Source: Aspergillus flavus | Taxonomy: Eukaryota > Ascomycota > Eurotiomycetes > Eurotiales > Aspergillaceae | Assembly: GCF_009017415.1 (NCBI RefSeq) | Contig: NC_092406.1 | Coordinates: forward strand, 434,001 to 498,000 | Direction of reading: 5' to 3' | DNA length: 64,000 bases | Shown here: positions 56,084-64,000 of the stretch, one piece after another | Layout: the number at the start of each line of letters is the position of its first letter | Numbering within the stretch: position 1 is the stretch's first letter | Position numbers and translations under genes: made by a program | Notes under the pieces: generated by a model | What the model was told of the DNA's origin: nothing | The model's database searches: none | Seen by the model: only the letters and a program-made list of their open reading frames with translations

Positions 56084-56480
56084 GCTTTCTGTCCTAACCC
56101 AAGTCTTTCTTTAAATACCTCTTTCTCTCGCCCACGTTCCTTACCCACGTTCCTTACCCTGACATGGCATGTCATTCACTCTTTATTTTTTTTTTCTTTG
56201 TTTCCATTGATTGGCTGGCTCTGGTCTTCCCTGAAGACCATCCAGGTGCTGCTAATGGTTTCCAGATGCTGGTGTAATGTCCTGCTGTGATATTGGTGGC
56301 GCAATTGCATACACTGATAGGTAAGTACGATGTCTTCCATCTCTGGGGATTAGGGACTGACAGCTTAAGCAGAGGACGTCCGAGGTTTAAGGGTTCCCTA
56401 CAAACAGGGGTAATGACGCACACCCGTACGCGGGGCTTAAGTCGTACACCTTTGCCAGGAGCACCAGCCACTCCCGACGA

Positions 56481-56506
56481 ACGACGACGACGACGACGAC
56501 GACGAC
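56481..56506. repeat. (ACG)n trinucleotide repeat
   Basis: About eight perfect ACG units, flanked by imperfect CGA/CCGACC copies. Confidence 0.85.
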
Positions 56507-56572
56507 CGACCAACCGATTGGATGGAGGGCTCCAATCGACGATATAAAGGCTTGGTGATCGGATGAAGAAAC

Positions 56573-56779
56573 GATAAGTACCGCCGTCTTCAATCAGTAT
56601 TGGCTCTGGCTAACCGTGTGTCTTTTCAGATGTGTCCCGTGTCTTCGGCAAAGACACGGGGGTACATTCAAGAGGACGAACAGCGAAAAGATGAGTACTG
56701 CCGTCCTCATTCCGCATTGGGTCTGACTAACCGCTTCTCGCTCTAGGTGTGCCCCGTGTCTGCGCCAAAGAACACGGGG
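56573..56779. repeat. Two ~90-nt direct repeats each with a CCCGTGT hairpin
   Basis: Copy 1 starts at 56573 and copy 2 at 56690, an offset of 117 nt. Shared blocks include GTAC-GCCGTC-TCA, ATTGG-TCTG-CTAACCG, a pyrimidine tract ending in an AG, and TGTG-CCCGTGTCT-CG-CAAAGA-ACACGGGG. In copy 1, CCCGTGTCTT (56636-56645) pairs perfectly with AAGACACGGG (56651-56660) over a 5-nt loop. In copy 2, CCCCGTGT (56752-56759) pairs with ACACGGGG (56772-56779). Differences at paired positions suggest the hairpin is maintained or recently duplicated. Confidence 0.75.
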
Positions 56780-56788
56780 TCGGATGGA

Positions 56789-56845
56789 TAAGGTGGGAAG
56801 AGTTGGAATAAGGTGGGAAGAGTTGGATAAGGTGGGCGGAGTGGT
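56789..56845. repeat. Minisatellite, about 20-nt unit, three copies
   Basis: Unit AAGGTGGGAAGAGTTGGAT, with the third copy diverged (GGTGGGCGGAGTGG). Directly adjoins the hairpin repeat pair. Confidence 0.75.
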
Positions 56846-57004
56846 AGCGGTGGCCCGTGCTCTATGGAGTAAGTCAGCCCTACCAATCTTAACTTTAACC
56901 TTATGGGCTGATGGGATGACACAGCGGATCACCAACAACGGAATGGGAGGTGGATTTGGGGACGGGGAGTTGGAGCTGGGGGTGGTGGGAAGGGTGGATG
57001 GGGG

Positions 57005-57097
57005 GTTTTGACTGTTCAATCTTCGGATTGATCAGGTTTGACTGTTCTATCTTCGGATTGAGCAGGTTTTGACTGTTCAGTGTTCGCATTGAACAGG
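57005..57097. repeat. Minisatellite, about 31-nt unit, three copies
   Basis: Unit GTTTTGACTGTTCAATCTTC followed by GGATTGATCAG, repeated three times with one- to three-base differences. The third copy is followed by three CCTTTGTTTTT-like units to about 57130. Each unit contains TGTTCAAT..ATTGAACA-type symmetry, best seen in copy 3. Confidence 0.8.
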
Positions 57098-57396
57098 TGT
57101 TTCCTTTGTTTTTCCTTTGTTTTTCCTTTTGTTTCATCTTCTTGTCATATAATACACTCAGACACTTAGGAGCGGGTGGGCGGGCCAATACACGTTTTTG
57201 CTTTTTTTTTTTTATTCTCTGCTTACTTTCGTAGCTTTGATCACGTAGGCAAACGAATTGGGAAGGTTTTATATCTATGATCTGATAATAGATTCAGCTA
57301 GAGTCAGAAAAACCACCATCTCTTTATACTAGCGAGAACGCAACACATTAAATACTAACACTAAACATGAAACGGTAAAGTAAGAAAAGTAATTAT

Positions 57397-58241
57397 TCAA
57401 GCCATCAACGAATTCCATAAATTAGAAGCCTGCTCCCCCTTCAACCCACTATTACTCACTTGCGCCGCCGCCGAATAACACCGATTAATGGCCGCCTGTG
57501 GAGCATTGCACGGACTCCGAAGCCGATTACAAACGAAATTCATCAAGGTATTAATAGTCGTTGACGACCCATGCGGAAAATCATCCTGATTATTCGTAAT
57601 CCACGAATACTCCGTCCGTCCATCGAGTCCATCCGCCCACCGGATAGTCGGATCCGAACATGTCCCGTAGTCAGGTCCATCACCGCTCCCTGCACCGTTT
57701 GTCGGACAGGAAGTCACAGTAGTTGTAGCTGTGGTAGTTGCTGTTGTGATAGTCCCAGGATTGGTAACAGTGACAGTGACCGTTTCGGTATCCGTCACTA
57801 CCTGGCTACTGGTACTAGCGTCGGTAACAGTCGAAGTGAGTATCTCAGTGATAGTTGAAGTCACAGCCGGGCCCTCAGTTGTAATGGTTACTGTGTTTGT
57901 GGGACCGGGAACGGTGGTTGTTGGACTATATATGAAATGTGGATGTTAGCCTCAATGAATTTACTAGGCCCCGGCACATTGCTGTACATATACTTCGACT
58001 GAACTTACCCAGGAAGTTGCTCGGTTGATATAGCTGTCAGGGTTACCGTCTCTGGAGTGCATGTCTCGCCATTGCTGTCGCCTTTTCCCCAGGTGGAATC
58101 ATGTCCTCTGGTGTTATCTGGTCCACAGTTCCCATTTCTGCAAAGGGTCCCATCCTCCGATGGAGCCGGATGGCCCACTGTGCCGGGCACGATCTGGAGG
58201 AGAAGGGGGAGAGTAAGAAGGACAGTACCCTGGTTGACCAT
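57397..58241 (-). CDS. Secreted Thr-rich protein with Cys-containing C-terminal domain
   Basis: Exons 58241-58009 and 57925-57397 (83-nt GTAAGT..TAG intron) give 253 residues. The N-terminus is a clear signal peptide (hydrophobic TVLLTLPLLLQIVPGTVG), followed by a short Cys-containing polar region, then a Thr/Val-rich stretch of TVTVTVT-like units suited to O-mannosylation. The last ~95 residues form a separate domain (CSDPTIRWADGLDGRTEYSW, NFVCNRLRSPC, INRCYSAAA) that resembles a recurrent uncharacterised domain of secreted proteins in Aspergillus and relatives (from memory). No GPI-anchor-like hydrophobic tail is present, so the product is probably secreted or wall-associated rather than membrane-anchored. 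The function is unknown. Confidence 0.85.
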
Positions 58242-59194
58242 TTTGGTGGACTAGTGGTAAAAGAGCACTAGTGTATAAGGTACATAATAGATATGAGACA
58301 AGATATTGCAAGGGTGGGATTTATGGGTACATGAACTAAAGTTAGGGCTTTATATAGTTTACGGAAATGAATGGGGTTGGGTAGGGTTACTTGGGTATAT
58401 TGCACCATTGATTTCTTAGTTTACAGAGAAGGTGGTACTGCAAGAGGAAGGTGTTATACGCTTTCAGAGTTTACTTCCTGGGATGATTGTTGTGGTATGA
58501 TTATGATTGTATTCGGTGTAGGGTTTTCCGAATTGGGATTGGGATTTTGGTGACGGGACCTGATGCTGCGGCTTGAATAACCCTATAATCCCTTAAATAG
58601 TTCCTGGGAATGTTGGTATCATGGGTAGATTTACTTACTTGGCGAGTGGAATGGTATTATCTTGTATGTCTGGTTCGACAGGCAAAAATTCACCGTTGAC
58701 AGATGTCCTATACTCCGAATAAGCATTACACTTTCCGGGAGGCGTGAACAGTCTCAAATGTTTAGTCTTCCGGAATAATTAATCTCTGGTTTCGGAATCA
58801 ATTCCATCGTTGCTGGTTGGGCAAAAACAGGGTTGATATTGAACGGTGCCCCACTTCACATTCCTGAGGTATGTATGACGGTTGCGGACAGTCTATTGTA
58901 TAGGTGTCACGTCAGTCTGAGCATCCTGGCCGGTGACCTATGTGGAGCCTGAGACGATGGCGGTATATTTGCTGAAGCTGTTGACTTGGATCTGGTATTA
59001 TCAGCTCAACTTTGAGATATAATAACTTTAAGATATAGAAGTATATATAGCTCTAGATAAGAAGATTCACTGCTTATACTATCTCAGTAAAAGTGTCTAA
59101 CAATAATTTTCTAAATTAAAACGGTAAAAATATAGTGAATATAGGATGCACATTGAAGCTGTCATTTAATAAGGCAGAACAGAAAGGATGAAGG

Positions 59195-59653
59195 ATGATC
59201 CATCGACACCATGTACTACTATTAAAGGGCGGTACATCGCGATCCCTCCTCAACAGGGCTGACGCTTTGGCTTTCCATCCATATCCACCTCGATCTCTCA
59301 ATTCATTTCTTATATTAAGTGGAGTGTTTCCCATTATTGAATGCATATCGAACCCACGGATACTCGTCTATTCATCTGGGGAAGTTTTACTACGACAAAA
59401 TGAGGTACTCAAAGAGACAGGTTCTGGACGATACTTGACAGTGCGGCTTGTGCGCAATCAGCAGTAAATGCGCGCTTTCTATCCCTCCACGACTGACTGT
59501 TCATCTCTCCAAGGCCTCGCTAACGATCTCGTGCTTAAAGATGATGACTCTCAAGCCCACGAAATCCTCAGAGACTATTCAACCAGTAGCCCTAAAGTCT
59601 TAATCAAAGAACCTTGGGGTCAACCGTTGATTAATGGAACTTTGGGGTTGTGA
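59195..59653 (+). pseudogene. Possible remnant: two in-frame open segments split by one stop
   Basis: Open frames 59195-59467 and 59468-59653 are in the same reading frame and separated by a single TAA. Joined across it, 150 residues would be open, long for AT-rich chance sequence. The second part (DDDSQAHEILRDYS, PKVLIKEPWG) looks protein-like, but no family is recognised. It could be a gene broken by one stop, or chance. Confidence 0.25.
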
Positions 59654-59782
59654 TACTGGAGGTATTTCGTGCAGTACAAATACTTGGCCAGTACATGCAT
59701 CCACACAGGATAGTTATTCTGTCCTATCAACGACAGCTTCGATGCGACATCCCACATTCGCTATATTCTTACCGATTCAATT

Positions 59783-60052
59783 TTAGAAATTTATTGTGAA
59801 TTCGATCCTGTTCGCCTCTAGCGTGAATGCATTCATCGAACGCAGTCGCTCAACGAATGAGCGGAGCTGATCAATATAGGTTCGAACTCGTTCGATCGTC
59901 GTTTGAATGGCTTCGAGGATCCACTCGAATAGAATTGTATTAGATAGAATACTGAATGAATTGTACAAGAACGCGCTCCCTATCTCTGAGCTGGCGAGCC
60001 CTTCGGAAACCTCGCTCGGCCTAATATGGACCCTACGATTGTCTAAATCACT
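59783..60052 (-). pseudogene. Possible 3' exon or remnant, 89-residue open stretch
   Basis: A stop-free minus-strand frame follows a TAG acceptor-like site at 60055-60053 and runs to a stop at 59783. It reads NRRVHIRPSEVSEGLASSEI and later an amphipathic helix (IQTTIERVRTYIDQLRSFVE). The composition is protein-like, yet no start or convincing upstream exon was found; upstream coding-like patches near 60100-60220 contain stops. Not recognised. Confidence 0.25.
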
Positions 60053-61038
60053 CTATCATGAGATACTGTTACTGGAATGAAATGAGAGGTGAGCCTTCTT
60101 GTCTAGGGCTCTGTTTGCTTTTATATCTTAAAGCTGTTACATCTTGAAGCTGGGCTGACCATGTCCAGATTCATGTCAATAGCCTCGGCAAATATACAAC
60201 CATCTTTTTGGGCTTCACATATCCTATGATATGATTTAATTTAACTAATCGTAAGAGGAAACATGAAACAATGATGTATGACTGTTTAACAAAAATACAG
60301 CACTGTATCTCAACACAAAATTAGATATAGTGGTAATTTAATAAATGCTTATTCTTTATCAAAGGTTATTTTTCGGCTGCAATAAGAGGGAAATCCGAAC
60401 CTAATATACAAGTATTCACCGTCTGTAGGACGTAATTAAACCGTCTTATCAACTACACCGTCAGCTATAGTTCATTGTATGGATAGTACACGCACCGAGC
60501 TGGTCTTCTAAGTGACGGCTGTGGAGAAAACTACGTAATTCAAACAGAACCGTTACTCGAAGCTCCCAAGCTTGATTTGGAACAAGGAGATACAGATGCG
60601 AAAAGTTGACCAGAGTAGATTATGAAGAAGGCAGACCAAGTTACAAAGAGAAAACGATTCTCACGGCCGTATAACCCAGACAAACAGTAGAACGCCCGAA
60701 AACACCGGCCGATGTCAAGATAACATATGCAGAGATAATGGGGTTGTGTACAATAAGTACCGGAAACACAGGATATTCGGGGTCCATGAGAATCAACACG
60801 GATAATATACCAACATGCTAGCAGCCAAGAGTCTATAAGTAGAAGAACAGGTTGTGACCCGAAGATGCGCGCACTAAAGGAGATCGGCAGACAAAAGTAG
60901 TGAGGGTATGTGACGTCAACCGTCGAGACAATCAATCATTGATACTTAAAGCCACAAATGACATCATCCTATCGAATAAGAGTCGCTAAACCGTGCGTGT
61001 AAGAGGGGGGGAGCGTTGAATGTTTCGTCACTCAAGAA

Positions 61039-62679
61039 TTACGGTGGCGTTGGGGTCTGTCGAATTTCCGGCTGATCGGGGCGACGCTTCTCGTAAGACC
61101 GCATATACATCGCATCCGATTGAGGATCCGTCTCCGTAGATGAGCCGAACGCACGAGGCACCCCTGTTTGAGATGCTATCTGCTGCTGTTGCTGTTGTTG
61201 AGCAACAATCTCCCGTGCATAAAATTCGACAAGCATGGTTCCATATGCTTCCAATTCTTCAACTGGTATTGAGAGTCGAAAATCATTTAGTAGTAAGAAT
61301 TGAAGCTCGAGGTGGTTCAGCTCAACCAGCGGAAGACCTCCCACCTAAAATAAATTAGCTCCGCAGGAAAGGGATATCAGTAGACAGCAAAATACCTTCG
61401 CGTATCGAGAATTAGTATAGAAAACATCGGAAAAGAATTTACTGGCACAGGTCACGCCCGCGATGACCAGCCGGTGAATGTTAAAACTATCGACAACAAA
61501 AAATTGGGAAAAGTAGTCGTCTTCCTCCTGGGGGTGCAAAGACGGTGATATAGATGATGGACTTGTCGGGTCCTGTGCTCTCATTCCAGCAGAAGATGGG
61601 GGAGTCACCATGGGCGAGCCATGCGCAGGTTTTACTGCCGACTCCTGAGACCCTGGCCGAGAGGCGGAGTCCGGTTGGATGTGTCCCCAGCGCCGCTGGA
61701 GACGCTCCAATTGGCCTTTATTCACTAGCTCAGTCATGCGATCAAAGTACACTAATAGGCTTAGGAAGACCTCATAAGTAGTTGGACAGTACTTATGAAT
61801 GCGAGTCAAATAGCTGAGAATACTGATGCTCGGTACATTCTTGCCATGGAACGCAAGCACACTCGTAGCTTGCGGGCTAAGGCTTGCTGTGCCATCAGGG
61901 GGAGGAATGTGTCGATGAATCTGCTCATGGTGTGTGTCATTGGTCGTGGTGATTTTCGTAAGAAGTCCAGCAACCATCTCAATGATATCGGTGACTGGCA
62001 TAGAGCTAATCTCATACTGGCGCTCCTGGGACCACTGCCCGGGCACTTGATCTCTCTGCGACTGGGCCAAAAATTCTTCGCTGGCAAAGCTCTGGATATG
62101 AGACAGATCACGGACTTTGATGCGACTCGGGGAGTTCGCTTCTGAGCCACCCAGCGACCGCAGAGACTGATGTGTCGGCTTCAGCCGAGGTGAAGCGGGA
62201 GATGAGTGGCTCTCCCGGTGAGAACCGGTGATCGGCGCTGCTGCAGCCTGGTTGGTACTCACATGTTGGGAGCGATGGAACGCGGGGTAAGTGGAAGAGT
62301 CGGCATAAGGCACATGGGTGGAACTCATTGAGGGAGGCTGGGTGTATGTCGATCCCGGCGTGGCTGAAGATTCTCGCGTGGACGGTTGAGAGGGTGTGTG
62401 AGATGACCGGTTGATATAGGCAGGCACATCATGCGAAGAGTGGGAGTGCAGACGAGCAGAGGCGGCGGCGGACGTTGATGGCGGGGCTGTGGAGGAAGTG
62501 GGGGTGGTATTGGTCGACGTGGACCTGGAACTGCCGGTGTCCAAGTGAGATGATGGGTGAGAAGTTTGATGGGATGAAGGTCGATAGACGGATTCCGAGG
62601 GAGTGATGGCGCCTCCCAGCATGGTGTAGGAGCTGTCAATGTGATCCGACCGCGGATGGTTGAGGAGAACTGATCCCAT
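61039..62679 (-). CDS. Pho80-family cyclin (Pho85 CDK partner)
   Basis: Exons 62679-61396 and 61344-61039 (51-nt GTATTT..TAG intron) give 529 residues. The first ~190 residues are Ser/Thr/Pro/His-rich and disordered. The Pho80-like cyclin box follows: VTDIIEMVAGLLTKI, SILSYLTRIHKYCPTTYEVFLSLLVYFDRM, then a ~70-residue Ser/Pro insert, FNIHRLVIAGVTCASKFFSD, and, after the splice, VGGLPLVELNHLELQFLLLND. A Gln run (seven Gln) and a polar tail close the protein. Such cyclins bind Pho85-type kinases in phosphate, glycogen and cell-cycle control. The long insert and N-terminus resemble Pcl6/7 or filamentous-fungal Pho80 orthologues; which one cannot be settled here. Confidence 0.9.
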
Positions 62680-64000
62680 GTCAAGGCGTCTGGGCGACGG
62701 CTAAAACAGGCGGTGGTCTATGCTAAAAAGCCAAGGGCCGAGAAGCTGCAGAAGTCAGCGACAGAGCCCGTTGGAGCAGCATACGAGGTGAGGGGTCATT
62801 GAGTTCGACAGATCGGATAAGGGTAATCATTCAGAGGGAGGACTCAAGATGAATGAGTTTGATTTAATAGGGAAAAAAGGGAAATGAATAAACAAGGAAT
62901 GAGAGGCGAAGAAATCAAGTTGTTGTACAGGAGAAAGAAAGGCCGGGTGAGGGATCAGATACACTTAATTGATGGGTCGATTTGATTCTCGAAGAAGAAA
63001 TGAATTGAGCCTAGATCAATATCAGGTGAGAGAGCGCTTTAGTGAACCCAACCCAGGCTGTCAGCGGGAAGGGAATCACAGCCGATAATCAAAGACAGGC
63101 AACTCCATTGCGCTCGATCAATGAGAGAAGGGGGGATGAACTCCGAATTGAATTGAATTAAAGGCAAATTAAAAAGAGCCCCCAAAACAACGGGTGGAGG
63201 AGCAACTGGGGAAAGAGAGGAAGGGGGGGCAAGTGGTCGAGGGAGAGTATGCGTGGCGAAAGGAAGAGGTGATCAAGTCCAGAATGAGAGGATCAGAGGT
63301 GCAATCGATCAGTGACTTCGAAGGGCCCACCGGGCGAGCAGCACTCTCGACCACAACCACTCATGCAAGTTTTATTTAGTCTTTGAACTTGCTTCAAAAT
63401 TTAAAAATAACCACTGACCTTTCAGCGTCGTCATTCCTCCTGCAAGGACAGAGAGTATAAAAACATACTCTTTCTTATTTATCCTATTCTTTAAGAATAG
63501 TCTCCGATCCTCCAATGTGGTACGCATCACCTGGAATGGAAAGGGTGGAACCTTTATCAGCGGGTGGTTGACCCTTACGACAAAGTCTAAGAGAAAGTAG
63601 TCAGAATTCAATTCTAGCCAAAGGGTACTATTACTGACTACTATGTACTACTACATACTTACAACGGCCCGGATCCTGATCGTCGACTGGATAGTCTCCA
63701 CGCATAGACCAATGACGAGTCTCCGGACGCGCAGGTGTGTGGATGAGCGAAGAACGATTGGCGGTGGCTTTGTGTCATAGTGCTCGACTGCTTGAATTCT
63801 ATCCCTCCTATTGCTCCAACCCAATTAGTATTGATATCATTTACGGATTGACCCTCTACTCCGGTTTTACCCCCCCGACATTGTTGTTTCCACCGAACCA
63901 TGTTTTGGGAAAATGCTGCCTTGTTACTTTTTGGATGATGGAAAGATTACTACAACAATCCAGAAAAGAAAATGAAAAGATACCAAAAATTTTTTAAAAT
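62680..64000. other. Promoter/leader of the cyclin gene, no further gene seen
   Basis: The plus strand is purine-rich at about 63185-63275 (CT-rich on the cyclin coding strand), matching a fungal core promoter. A GTAAGT on the minus strand at about 63662 and a CTCTTAG near 63590 could delimit a 5'-UTR intron. The short minus-strand frames around them lack domain similarity. Confidence 0.45.

Larger units (their letters stand above)
56084..57396. other. Repeat-rich intergenic region
   Basis: Between the basic protein gene and the secreted protein gene. It contains a (CGA)n microsatellite, two ~95-nt direct repeats each ending in a GC-rich hairpin, and two minisatellites, listed separately. 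The longest minus-strand frames simply translate these repeats and are not taken as genes. Confidence 0.6.
58242..61038. other. Intergenic region with possible gene remnants
   Basis: 2.8 kb between the secreted protein gene and the cyclin gene. No complete gene was assembled. Two coding-like but broken stretches are listed separately. On the minus strand near 58650-58800 a further open patch (CNAYSEYRTSVNGEFLP) ends at a GTAAGT, but the next AG is only about 35 nt away, too close for a normal intron, so no gene is called. Confidence 0.5.

Noticed and set aside
56594..57188. Minus-strand frames of 141 and 95 residues
   Set aside because: They translate the hairpin repeats and minisatellites, giving duplicated peptide blocks without any family resemblance.
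58640..58860. Minus-strand two-exon gene joined at a GTAAGT
   Set aside because: The only frame-keeping acceptor gives a 35-nt intron, shorter than any other intron in the window.
59870..59900. tRNA B-box-like GGTTCGAACTC
   Set aside because: No matching A box, acceptor stem or anticodon arm; no tRNA gene was supported anywhere in the window.

Overview
The window looks like nuclear DNA of a filamentous ascomycete, most likely Eurotiales (Aspergillus/Penicillium-like). Genes are interrupted by short introns (46-163 nt) with GTANGT-type donors, CTNAC-like branch points and YAG acceptors. Pyrimidine-rich leaders precede several start codons. The protein set (Zn2Cys6 regulator, BBE-like oxidase, secreted Thr-rich protein, C2H2 fingers, SDRs, MFS) is typical of that group. 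No rRNA, tRNA, CRISPR array, intact transposon, or PKS, NRPS or terpene synthase gene was seen. All exon coordinates come from reading splice sites and reading frames by eye. Domain names come from motif recognition, not from searches.

Layout. 0.6-12.4 kb: a seven-repeat hydrophilic protein with a perfect TGACGTCA box upstream, an MDR oxidoreductase, an SDR with a presequence-like N-terminus, a Ser/Thr kinase-fold protein that has lost its catalytic Asp, and a type IIC (Na,K-like) P-type ATPase. 13.2-21.3 kb: a TBC-domain protein lacking both catalytic fingers, and a complete seven-exon telomerase reverse transcriptase. 22.1-37.4 kb: a compact cluster of eight genes. They are a C2H2-C2H2-Zn2Cys6 regulator, SDR, cupin, stand-alone histidinol-dehydrogenase-family enzyme, an FAD monooxygenase fused to an acetoacetate-decarboxylase-like domain, a second SDR, a BBE-like bicovalent flavoprotein and an MFS transporter. 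38-46 kb: a NEDD8/SUMO-type (Ulp1/SENP8) protease with tiny 5' exons, and a large DH-BAR-SH3 Rho GEF. 46-55 kb: a gene-poor stretch. 55-64 kb: an unrecognised basic protein, a repeat-rich intergenic zone with hairpins and minisatellites, a secreted Thr-rich protein, possible gene remnants, and a Pho80-family cyclin.

The most interesting system is the 22-37 kb cluster. It has a regulator, a transporter and six oxidoreductase or tailoring-type enzymes but no scaffold-building enzyme, so it could be a catabolic (detoxification or nutrient) pathway or an orphan modification pathway. Its promoters share two GC-rich words not previously known to me as named sites. GGTGGGCCCGA, or the close form GGTGGAGCCGR, lies about 115-180 bp from the start codons of six genes, with a one-base-longer version at a seventh. 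ACCCGGGGGTG or a near form occurs in three of the promoters. This is what a pathway-specific operator would look like, with the cluster's own hybrid zinc-finger regulator as the natural candidate to bind it. The unusual enzyme is the FMO-decarboxylase fusion, which keeps the expected Schiff-base lysine. The HDH-family enzyme keeps all metal and catalytic residues but carries local sequence more like non-histidinol members of the family.
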